Shown: positions 1 through 5,515 of the stretch, piece after piece | Layout: each line of letters begins with the position of its first letter | Numbering within the stretch: the stretch's first letter is position 1 | Source of the DNA: Candidatus Altarchaeales archaeon WOR_SM1_86-2 | Lineage (GTDB): Archaea; Altiarchaeota; Altiarchaeia; IMC4; MCBC01 | Length of the DNA: 12,016 bases | Reading direction: 5' to 3' | NCBI GenBank assembly: GCA_001723855.1 | Contig: MCBC01000134.1 | Location: 1 to 12,016 of the forward strand | Translations under genes and position numbers: made by a program | Notes under the pieces: generated by a model | The model's input: the letters and a program-made list of their open reading frames with translations, nothing else | The model's database searches: none | What the model was told of the DNA's origin: nothing

Positions 1-511
1 ATGGTGTGAGTTGACAGGAGATATATCCCTTGGTATCGCAAATTCAAAAATTGAAAATGAAGCGGTTGGTCAGGGAGGCATTATGGCAGGCGTTCTTGAT
101 ATAAAAGGGCAGAGAATTGCCCACATACTTATTGACAGCAACAACATGGAGCCCGGGCTCAGAGAGAAAATTATTGATGCTGTAAAAAATGAAACAAAAG
201 CAGATGTTGCGGAGGTAATGACCACAGATACCCATTATGTAAATACAATCTCTGGGGGTCTTAATTTACTAAAGGATGATCCTGAAATCATTGAGTTGTG
301 CGTAAAACTTGTGAAAAAAGCATCGTTGGGTATGAGAAGGGTTAGAGTTGGGACCGAGAGAGTTTATATAGACGGGGTCTATATTATGGGAAGGGCATCC
401 GAATTTGCAACCTCCCTGAACTTCTCTGCCGCATTATTTAAAATTTTGGTCCCTGTTGTGGTAGTATTAATACTTATCGCTATATTCGGGGCATTATTGG
501 TATGGAGATAG
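1..511 (+). CDS. DUF2070 family membrane protein, C-terminal part (5' end outside window)
   Basis: The reading frame is open from base 2 to the TAG at 509-511, so the TTG at base 11 is probably not the true start and the gene is cut by the left edge. What is visible is a soluble domain followed by one C-terminal membrane segment (about 23 hydrophobic residues before the final Trp-Arg). Motifs such as GDISLGIA, GGIMAGVLD, GQRIAHILIDSNNM, PGLREKI and EVMTTDTHYVN are those I associate with the archaeal DUF2070 family, whose full members carry several N-terminal transmembrane helices before this domain. The role of the family is not known. Two T-runs follow the stop codon, so it probably ends its own transcription unit. 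The family call rests on recalled motif resemblance; the truncation is seen directly. Confidence 0.8.
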   Translation, partial: WCELTGDISLGIANSKIENEAVGQGGIMAGVLDIKGQRIAHILIDSNNMEPGLREKIIDAVKNETKADVAEVMTTDTHYVNTISGGLNLLKDDPEIIELCVKLVKKASLGMRRVRVGTERVYIDGVYIMGRASEFATSLNFSAALFKILVPVVVVLILIAIFGALLVWR

Positions 512-527
512 TTTATTTTGATAAGGG

Positions 528-545
528 TTTTTTTAAATGTTTTTT
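528..545 (+). terminator. Two T-runs after the DUF2070 gene, probable archaeal terminator
   Basis: Seven T at 528-534 and six T at 540-545 lie just after the stop codon at 509-511. Archaeal RNA polymerase commonly stops at such U-tracts without a stem-loop, and I see no strong hairpin here. The second run merges into the probable promoter of the next gene, so the role assignment is an inference. Confidence 0.45.
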
Positions 546-572
546 ATTAAAAAAGAAAATTATTAAGTAAGA
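542..572 (+). promoter_or_regulatory. Probable leaderless promoter of the inositol phosphate synthase gene
   Basis: A TATA-like element (TTTTATTAAA, 542-551) is centred about 27 nt upstream of the ATG at 573. No Shine-Dalgarno sequence is visible between it and the start. That distance suits transcription starting at or next to the ATG, giving a leaderless mRNA. It is inferred from spacing and base composition only. Confidence 0.45.
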
Positions 573-1658
573 ATGGGTAAAATCAGAGTTGGGATTGCAG
601 GAGTGGGAAATTGCGCATCCTCTTTAGTTCAGGGGGTGGAGTATTATAAAGAAGTAGATGGGAAATCGCCGTTAGTTCCCGGGTTGATGCACAATGTTAT
701 AGCAGACTACAAAATTTCTGACATTGAATTTGTGTCGGCGTTCGATGTAGATTCAAAAAAAGTAGGTAAGGATTTAAGCGAAGCAATATTTTCCAAGCCA
801 AATTGCACAATAAAATTTTCTGATGTTCACGATCTGGGTGTGGAGGTGATGAAAGGCCCTGTTTTAGACGGCGTTGGCGAAACAACAAAGGATAAATTCA
901 CCGTTGACCCAAAACAAAAGCCGGTGGATGTCACTAAAGTCCTGAAAAAAACAGATACCCACATATTGATAGGTTATCTCCCGGTCGGTTCGGAAGAAGC
1001 GGCGAAATATTATGCCGAATGCTGCCTGGATGCAGGGGTCGGGTTTATTAATGCCATACCTGTATTTATCGCGTCCAACCCCGATTGGGCAAAAAAATTT
1101 GAGGAGAGAGGAATCCCCGTTATCGGAGACGATATTAAATCGCAGATTGGGGCAACAATAGTTCACAGAATGCTGACAAAGTTATTCGTTGACAGGGGGG
1201 TGAAACTGGATCACACTTATCAGTTAAATGTTGGGGGCAATACAGATTTTTTGAATATGCTGGAAAGAAGCAGATTAAAAAGCAAGAAAATCTCAAAAAC
1301 ACAATCCGTGCAGTCTCAGCTTCCAACTCCCATGGCCCCGGAAGATATTCATATAGGTCCTTCGGACTATGTGCCGTGGTTAAATGACAAAAAGTTATGT
1401 TTTATCAGAATGGAGGGCAGAAAGTTCGGCGATGTTCCAATAAATATTGAACTTCGGCTGGATGTTGAAGACTCCCCTAATTCCGCGGGAGTTATGATTG
1501 ATGCGGTAAGATGCGCGAAATTAGCGTTAGACAGGAAAATCTCCGGGGCCCTGACATCGCCCTCATCATATTTTATGAAGTCCCCTCCAGTCCAGTATCC
1601 AGACAGTGTCGCAAAGGAGATGGTCGAGGAGTTTATAGGCGGGGAGCGAGAAAGATAA
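573..1658 (+). CDS. ino1: myo-Inositol-1-phosphate synthase
   Basis: This enzyme converts glucose-6-phosphate to L-myo-inositol-1-phosphate (EC 5.5.1.4) using a tightly bound NAD that is reduced and re-oxidised in the cycle. At 361 residues it matches the short actinobacterial/archaeal form (about 360-370 aa). A Rossmann glycine motif [11 protein letters not shown] lies at residues 7-17. The family signatures [11 protein letters not shown] (185-195), [12 protein letters not shown] (219-230) and the lysine-rich KSKKISKT (236-243) are all intact, covering the expected NAD, substrate and catalytic-lysine regions. In archaea the product feeds inositol phospholipids or, in thermophiles, di-inositol-phosphate solutes; the window does not show which. 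The TAA stop directly abuts the ATG of the next gene, so the two are probably cotranscribed. The start is supported by the adjacent N-terminal Rossmann motif. Confidence 0.96.
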   Translation: MGKIRVGIAGVGNCASSLVQGVEYYKEVDGKSPLVPGLMHNVIADYKISDIEFVSAFDVDSKKVGKDLSEAIFSKPNCTIKFSDVHDLGVEVMKGPVLDGVGETTKDKFTVDPKQKPVDVTKVLKKTDTHILIGYLPVGSEEAAKYYAECCLDAGVGFINAIPVFIASNPDWAKKFEERGIPVIGDDIKSQIGATIVHRMLTKLFVDRGVKLDHTYQLNVGGNTDFLNMLERSRLKSKKISKTQSVQSQLPTPMAPEDIHIGPSDYVPWLNDKKLCFIRMEGRKFGDVPINIELRLDVEDSPNSAGVMIDAVRCAKLALDRKISGALTSPSSYFMKSPPVQYPDSVAKEMVEEFIGGERER

Positions 1659-2036
1659 ATGGATTCAAAAACCGAAGGGGGGATTACAGCGGTTATAGGA
1701 ATAATAGTGCTCTTATTATCGCCAGTTTGGGGTCCCGATCATATAGGGGGGATACAACTTTCGGTGGTCGGAGGTGTAATTATAATAGCGGTTGGTTTAC
1801 TCAGGATTATCGCAAGCATGGTCGAGGAGGAAACCGGTAAACCGGAGGCGGAGGTTGTGCGCAGGGCAAAAGTTATGTACCGCGGAGCATTATTTTTTGC
1901 TATGGGGGCTGGATTTTTAGTGATGTATCTGGTTTATTCCCAGATTGACCCCATGAAGGCGGCTCTTACTGGTATCCTTGGAGCGGTGTCATTGCTCGTA
2001 GGAGCGGGGCATGCCGCAATTGTTTATAGGGAATAA
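1659..2036 (+). CDS. Small membrane protein with about four transmembrane helices, unknown function
   Basis: The product has 125 residues. Hydrophobic segments at about 8-26, 33-52, 73-92 and 97-121 suggest four membrane helices, with a charged loop of about 20 residues (EEETGKPEAEVVRRAK) between the second and third. I do not recognise the family. The ATG follows the stop codon of the inositol phosphate synthase gene with no gap, and GGGGAG at 1641-1646 could act as a distant ribosome-binding site, so translation may be coupled. Co-transcription with an inositol-lipid precursor enzyme makes a membrane-lipid role conceivable, but nothing in the sequence proves it. It is a real gene judging by length, membrane pattern and operon position. 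Confidence 0.75.
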   Translation: MDSKTEGGITAVIGIIVLLLSPVWGPDHIGGIQLSVVGGVIIIAVGLLRIIASMVEEETGKPEAEVVRRAKVMYRGALFFAMGAGFLVMYLVYSQIDPMKAALTGILGAVSLLVGAGHAAIVYRE

Positions 2037-2047
2037 AGGGATTTTTA

Positions 2048-2112
2048 TATTTAACTTTATATATTTATGTAGGCATCCCTAATATATTAAGGCTTGCCTA
2101 AAAATTCGAAAT
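2048..2112 (+). promoter_or_regulatory. feoA promoter with a two-part DtxR-type operator dyad
   Basis: Two short inverted repeats flank an A/T core. The first is TAGG-N4-CCTA at 2070-2081; the second is AGGC-TT-GCCT at 2090-2099, with outer T/A matches to 2087 and 2102. Together they form a larger dyad with perfect outer arms TAGGCA (2070-2075) and TGCCTA (2095-2100) around centre 2085. The AATATATT core (2081-2088) sits about 28 nt before the ATG at 2113, where a TATA box for a leaderless transcript would be. A bound repressor would therefore cover the TATA box. The TTAGG/CCTAA-like half-sites resemble operators of the DtxR/IdeR family, and a family member is encoded downstream. An alternative TATA-like stretch lies at 2056-2065. 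Binding itself is inferred. Confidence 0.65.
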
Positions 2113-2358
2113 ATGGAAATCTCACTCAGGGAATTGAAAGTCGGGCAGGAAGGCATGGTAACAAAGATAGTTGCAGGCGGCGGTCACGGCATGGGGCATG
2201 GTGCTGCAAAGAGATTAAAAGATATGGGAGTGCGAATCGGGAAGAACGTCAGGATGGTTGCTTCCCAACCGATAGGCGGCCCCATAGTTATTGAAATTGA
2301 CGGCCGCAGAACTGCAATCGGCCGCGGCAGAGCGGCTAAAATCTATGTTGAAGTTTAA
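2113..2358 (+). CDS. feoA: Ferrous iron transport protein A
   Basis: An 81-residue FeoA, a small cytosolic SH3-like beta-barrel protein that partners the FeoB iron permease. The sequence shows the usual order: an N-terminal LRELKVGQEG stretch, a glycine-rich turn with GGGHGMGHGAAKRLKDMGVRIG, and a C-terminal IGGPIVIEIDGRRTAIGRGRAAKIYV stretch typical of FeoA. The length is normal (75-85 aa). The start codon is the first ATG after the dyad operator and has no Shine-Dalgarno, in line with a leaderless transcript. feoB follows in the same direction but only after an unusual 239-nt gap. Regulation by the downstream DtxR/MntR-like protein through the upstream dyad is the likely scenario. Confidence 0.93.
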   Translation: MEISLRELKVGQEGMVTKIVAGGGHGMGHGAAKRLKDMGVRIGKNVRMVASQPIGGPIVIEIDGRRTAIGRGRAAKIYVEV

Positions 2359-2376
2359 ATCAAAAACAACCGTTGA

Positions 2377-2423
2377 AATGTGGCTGACCTTCGGTTTGGC
2401 TCAGAATGTGGCTGACCTTTGGT
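2377..2423 (+). repeat. 19-nt direct repeat with 28-nt period in the feoA-feoB gap
   Basis: AATGTGGCTGACCTTCGGT at 2377-2395 recurs at 2405-2423 with a single difference (C to T). Each copy can form a tiny hairpin, ACC-TTC-GGT in the first and GACC-TTT-GGTC in the second (2414-2424). CGGTTTG at 2392-2398 also pairs with CAAACCG at 2424-2430. It lies directly upstream of the hairpin array. Its function is unknown. Confidence 0.75.
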
Positions 2424-2432
2424 CAAACCGCG

Positions 2433-2569
2433 CAAAACTGCATCGCAGTTTTGGCTCCCAAGATGCGTAAAATTTGCGAAGCAAATTTCAGCACACAAAA
2501 TTCCAAAGGAATTTTGATTGTTGCTTTGCAATCTTGCGGATGTGTCGGAGTTTCGCTCCGCCACACATC
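2433..2569. repeat. Array of tandem small-loop hairpins between feoA and feoB
   Basis: Three perfect hairpins with three-base loops occur in a row. Arms CAAAACTGC/GCAGTTTTG with loop ATC lie at 2433-2453. Arms AAATTTGC/GCAAATTT with loop GAA lie at 2470-2488. Arms CAAAATTCC/GGAATTTTG with loop AAA lie at 2496-2516. A weaker TTGC-TTT-GCAA follows at 2521-2531. A longer one at 2539-2569 has arms GATGTGT+CGGAG and CTCCG+ACACATC, with a CC bulge and a TTTCG loop. AATTTTGAT (2510-2518) can alternatively pair with ATCAAAATT (2567-2575). Such density is not chance. Reading frames crossing the region (for example 2406-2588) resemble no protein I know and are probably by-products. It may be an inserted repetitive element, a structured leader of feoB, or a small RNA. 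Confidence 0.7.
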
Positions 2570-2597
2570 AAAATTTATTCAAATATAGTTTATTACA
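2570..2597 (+). promoter_or_regulatory. Possible separate promoter of feoB
   Basis: AAAATTTATT at 2570-2579 is centred about 23 nt before the feoB ATG at 2598, and no Shine-Dalgarno is visible. This could give a leaderless feoB transcript independent of feoA. No DtxR-like dyad is seen here. The evidence is weak because the region is A/T-rich and also pairs with upstream bases. Confidence 0.3.
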
Positions 2598-4328
2598 ATG
2601 AAAGTATTGTTGGTAGGAAATCCAAATGTGGGGAAATCTGTAATATTCAACCGCCTTAGCGGCATAGATGTCATTATTTCAAATTATGCCGGAACGACGG
2701 TTGATTTCACCAGGGGAAGCATAAAAATTGAAGAAAAAACTTACGAGTTGATCGATGTCCCGGGAACCTATTCTCTTGAGCCGACATGCAAGGCGGAAGA
2801 AGTCGCCGTTAATATGATTTCTGAAATGGATGATGATGATTTAATAATAAACGTTGTTGACTCTACAAACCTCGAGCGAAATCTTTATTTAACGCTTGAA
2901 CTTCTTGAGACCGGGAAGCCAATGGTTGTGGCACTGAACGTGTGGGATGATGTAAAGCATAAGGGCATTTCCATTGATGTGAAAAAGCTGCAGGAGTTTT
3001 TAGGCGTTCCGGTGATGCCAACATCGGGTTTGAGCGGCGAGGGGATCAAAAATTTGATTGAACATATAAAGGGGGCTTCAAACCCTGAAATTCACAGACA
3101 CACAAAAAAGGAGCGGTGGGAGGATGTCGGAACGATAGTTCAAAAAGTTCAGAAAATAAAGCACCGCCATCATACAATCAGTGAAAAAATCCAGGATTTA
3201 ACCATTAAGCCCCTGACGGGCATCCCGATTGCAATAGCAATTTTATTTTTAACATTTACAATTGTCAGGCACATAGGAGAATCATTAATCTCATATATCA
3301 CAGAACCGTTCTTTGAAACATTTTATCTGCCGCTCATGGAAACTTTAAGTTCCCTTTTAGGCGGGCAGGGATTCGTTCACGACATCCTTATAGGGCAGTT
3401 AGCGGACGGTAAAATTGAATTCATGGAATCAATGGGTGTTCTTACAACAGGTGTATTTGTTCCTTTTGGAGCGGTCTTGCCGTATATTATTGCATTTTAT
3501 TTCGCGTTATCAATACTTGAGGATTCCGGTTACCTGCCGAGGTTGGGGGTGATTGTCGATTCAATATTCCACCGCCTTGGAATGCATGGTTATGGCATAG
3601 TTCCTGTGATTTTAGGGCTTGGCTGTAATGTTCCGGGCGCCCTGGGAATTAGAGTTATGGAAACAAGAAAACAGAAGTTTATCGCAGCAACCCTGCTTGC
3701 AATAGCTGTTCCATGTATGGCGCAGACAGCGATGCTTATCGGGTTATTCGGAGCAATTAATTTTAGTTATATTTATCTTGTTTTTATAATTTTGTTCATA
3801 ATTTACATACTTGCAGGGTTCATAATGAACCTGCTGGTCAAAGGCGAAAGCCCTGAGATTTTACTTGAAATCCCGCCTTACCGCAGGCCCTCATTAAATG
3901 CATTGTTTAAGAAATTATGGATGCGCGTAAGGTGGTTTATAACGGAAGCGATTCCCTGGCTGTTCTTTGGAATCGTACTTGTAAACATCTTAGATGCTCT
4001 TGGAATTCTTGAATTTGTTGGAAATCTGGCGTCCCCTGTAATTGTCGGTTTATTTGGTCTGCCAGCTGCTGCGATTGGAGCGTTAATTGTCGGCTTTCTT
4101 AGAAAAGATTTAGCGGTTGGGATGCTTGTTCCTCTTGCGGTATCCGGTGAAATGAATATAATGCAGCTGGTAATCGCATCCGTTATCTTAGTTATTTACT
4201 TCCCGTGTGCTGCGACATTTGCAACTTTATTTAAAGAATTGGGTATAAAAGATATGTTCCTGGCGGTGGGAATTATGCTCACAACAGTCTTAATCGTAGG
4301 AACAATTTTGAGAATAATATTAATATAA
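2598..4328 (+). CDS. feoB: Ferrous iron transporter FeoB (short archaeal form)
   Basis: FeoB is the inner-membrane Fe(II) permease with an N-terminal GTPase. Visible GTPase motifs are G1 GNPNVGKS (7-14), G2 around GTT (32-34), G3 DVPG (53-56), G4 NVWD (114-117) and a G5-like TSG, with the family signature VVDSTNLERNLYLTLEL at 86-102. The membrane part holds both gate regions: GCNVP at 342-346 with its conserved Cys343, GFLRKD at 499-504, and YFPC at 534-537. The second gate 1 cysteine sits in PCMAQ (372-376), not the SCSAR common in bacterial FeoB. At 576 residues it is shorter than many bacterial members (about 700-770). It forms the iron locus with feoA upstream and a metal regulator 37 nt downstream. 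The start is the ATG placed just before G1. Confidence 0.96.
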   Translation: MKVLLVGNPNVGKSVIFNRLSGIDVIISNYAGTTVDFTRGSIKIEEKTYELIDVPGTYSLEPTCKAEEVAVNMISEMDDDDLIINVVDSTNLERNLYLTLELLETGKPMVVALNVWDDVKHKGISIDVKKLQEFLGVPVMPTSGLSGEGIKNLIEHIKGASNPEIHRHTKKERWEDVGTIVQKVQKIKHRHHTISEKIQDLTIKPLTGIPIAIAILFLTFTIVRHIGESLISYITEPFFETFYLPLMETLSSLLGGQGFVHDILIGQLADGKIEFMESMGVLTTGVFVPFGAVLPYIIAFYFALSILEDSGYLPRLGVIVDSIFHRLGMHGYGIVPVILGLGCNVPGALGIRVMETRKQKFIAATLLAIAVPCMAQTAMLIGLFGAINFSYIYLVFIILFIIYILAGFIMNLLVKGESPEILLEIPPYRRPSLNALFKKLWMRVRWFITEAIPWLFFGIVLVNILDALGILEFVGNLASPVIVGLFGLPAAAIGALIVGFLRKDLAVGMLVPLAVSGEMNIMQLVIASVILVIYFPCAATFATLFKELGIKDMFLAVGIMLTTVLIVGTILRIILI

Positions 4329-4329
4329 A

Positions 4330-4345
4330 ACTTTTTAAAAAAAGT
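4330..4345. promoter_or_regulatory. Perfect A/T palindrome between feoB and the regulator gene
   Basis: ACTTTTT at 4330-4336 and AAAAAGT at 4339-4345 are perfect complements separated by AA. The element lies 2 nt after the feoB stop, and its centre is about 28 nt before the ATG at 4366. It could be the TATA region of a leaderless promoter for the regulator, a weak terminator of feoB, or an operator for autoregulation. It lacks the TAGG/CCTA half-sites seen before feoA. Confidence 0.4.
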
Positions 4346-4365
4346 ATTATCAAAAACTATAAACA

Positions 4366-4770
4366 ATGCCAACAGCAAAAACCGAAGATTATCTGGAAGC
4401 GATGCTTGAGTTAGAGCAAGAGAAAGGTTACATCAGAGTAAAGGATATTGCAGACAAACACGGGGTGAGTTCGCCAACAGTTATAGAGATGCTGGAAAAA
4501 TTGGATGCCCGTGGTTTTATAAGATACGAAAAATACGGGGGCATATCTCTTATGGAAAAGGGCAAAAGGATCGCAAGTGAAATAAAGCACATGCATGAAC
4601 TGCTTACTGAATTCTTAAGGATTATAGGCATACCCCAAAAGACCGCACAAAGAGATGCCTGTAAAATAGAACATCATCTTTCTCCCGAGACCGTGGAGCA
4701 ATTGACAAGGTTTGTAGAGTTTATGAAGAAAAATCAAAGTGCTGAATGGTTGAAAGATATTAAAGATTAA
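4366..4770 (+). CDS. DtxR/MntR-family metal-dependent transcriptional regulator
   Basis: A 134-residue cytosolic repressor of the short, MntR-like type: a winged helix-turn-helix (about 1-65, recognition helix near SSPTVIEMLEKL) and a helical dimerisation/metal domain (about 66-134). The C-terminal SH3-like domain of DtxR/IdeR is absent. Numbered directly, Asp8, Glu11, His77, Glu102 and His103 fall on the same numbers as the metal ligands of B. subtilis MntR. Position 99, Glu in MntR, is Cys here, as is the equivalent DtxR residue Cys102. The metal site is thus mixed, and specificity for Fe(II) versus Mn(II) cannot be read off. Location after feoB and the dyad before feoA suggest it represses iron uptake when metal is plentiful. 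Its stop overlaps the 3' end of the convergent OB-fold gene by a few bases. Confidence 0.93.
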   Translation: MPTAKTEDYLEAMLELEQEKGYIRVKDIADKHGVSSPTVIEMLEKLDARGFIRYEKYGGISLMEKGKRIASEIKHMHELLTEFLRIIGIPQKTAQRDACKIEHHLSPETVEQLTRFVEFMKKNQSAEWLKDIKD

Positions 4771-5351
4771 ACGGTAACCCCGATCTCCGCACCTTCGGTT
4801 ATGTTAAAACGCCCTGCAATATTTGAATTCAGGTACACATCAATGCTTCCCGTATCATCTTCCGCAACCCAAATCACTGAGCCGCCCCTGAACTTTTTCA
4901 CATCTGACACATTACCCCTTACGCGAACCTTCTTTTCCAACAAAGTCGTATTAATATCTGATATTTTGAGCAGTGGAGGTTCAAAATAACCCAGAACCCT
5001 TAAGTGCTTGTAACTGTTTGGCACGATTTCTATTTCATCCTCGTAAAACTCCACACTGCCAACGACATCTATCGTATGCCCTTCACTGACATTCAAATGC
5101 CTTGCGACCCGCGGGTTAAGATACACATCAATGCTTCCCGTATCATCACTCACCTTCAACATTTCCCCGCCGCCGTCGAATGACACAACCTTATCCACAA
5201 CGCCAGATATGTGCACATTTTTCGCCAACAAACGTGAATCAATACCGGATATGCCAACCACGGGGGGCTCTAAAACCTGGGCTGCATAACCCAGCAATAT
5301 TAACCCTGCAATTGATGTCGCGCAACCAAAATACAAAAATTTTTCGCTCAT
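4767..5351 (-). CDS. Membrane-anchored protein with two OB-fold-like repeats, second one incomplete
   Basis: The product has 194 residues. Residues about 5-27 are a hydrophobic anchor or uncleaved signal segment. Residues about 30-118 and 128-194 form two related beta-rich repeats, each with a DDTGSIDVYLN core (69-79 and 165-175, offset 96 residues), resembling OB-fold domains of the tRNA_anti type found in exported archaeal proteins. The first repeat continues through GHTIDVVGSVEFYEDEIEIVP; the second stops at GAEIGVTV, so the last strands of the second fold are missing. The stop codon lies inside the end of the convergent regulator gene. Function is unknown; ligand or nucleic-acid binding outside the membrane is possible. 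The ATG start is supported by A/T-rich promoter-like DNA immediately upstream and the N-terminal anchor. Confidence 0.75.
   Translation of the reverse strand: MSEKFLYFGCATSIAGLILLGYAAQVLEPPVVGISGIDSRLLAKNVHISGVVDKVVSFDGGGEMLKVSDDTGSIDVYLNPRVARHLNVSEGHTIDVVGSVEFYEDEIEIVPNSYKHLRVLGYFEPPLLKISDINTTLLEKKVRVRGNVSDVKKFRGGSVIWVAEDDTGSIDVYLNSNIAGRFNITEGAEIGVTV
4834..5147 (-). repeat. Perfect 26-nt direct repeat inside the OB-fold gene
   Basis: Bases 4834-4859 and 5122-5147 are identical over 26 nt and lie 288 nt (96 codons) apart, in frame. They encode the same part of the DDTGSIDVYLN core in the two OB repeats. Identity at third codon positions points to a recent duplication or gene conversion, although the flanking parts of the two repeats have diverged. 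Confidence 0.9.
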
Positions 5352-5515
5352 TTTTTATATTTTTTTATAAGAAAATAAAAATAAAATGGCTTCTCTGGAG
5401 GTCTATTTGCTTTTCGTTTTCAAAAAAGAAATTTGGTTTTTTCGCGAAAATTGTGATTTTTCTTTTAGTTTCCAGAAAAATGTTTTGGAAAATCTGCAGA
5501 ATGATAAGATTCCGT
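5352..5515 (-). promoter_or_regulatory. A/T-rich spacer between glmM and the OB-fold gene: promoter and possible terminator
   Basis: No gene is seen in these 164 bases. Next to the OB-fold gene the minus strand reads CTTATAAAAAAATATAAAAA, a probable TATA region 5-25 nt before its ATG. Further away is a perfect 12-nt palindrome TTTTCGCGAAAA at 5439-5450. A possible hairpin with arms TTTCCA (5469-5474) and TGGAAA (5486-5491) lies just after the glmM stop and might assist termination. All assignments are inferred from composition and position. Confidence 0.4.

Noticed and set aside
1511..1840. 109-residue plus-strand frame spanning the end of the inositol phosphate synthase gene and the start of the next
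   Set aside because: It is antiphase to two well-supported genes and shows low-complexity Arg/Gly composition typical of a shadow frame.
2377..2569. Repeat region considered as a CRISPR array
   Set aside because: Only two copies of a 19-nt repeat exist, with a 9-nt spacer, and the hairpins that follow have different sequences. There is no regular repeat-spacer pattern and no cas gene.
2406..2588. 60-residue plus-strand reading frame in the feoA-feoB gap, and a 69-residue one on the other strand
   Set aside because: Both are created by the hairpin-rich DNA, which stays open in several frames. They have no recognisable domain, and the strong inverted repeats explain the sequence better than coding does.
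5439..5450. TTTTCGCGAAAA palindrome considered as an operator
   Set aside because: It lies in a simple A/T-rich spacer well away from the probable start of the OB-fold gene, is a single copy, and has no matching regulator in view. It is noted only within the spacer entry.
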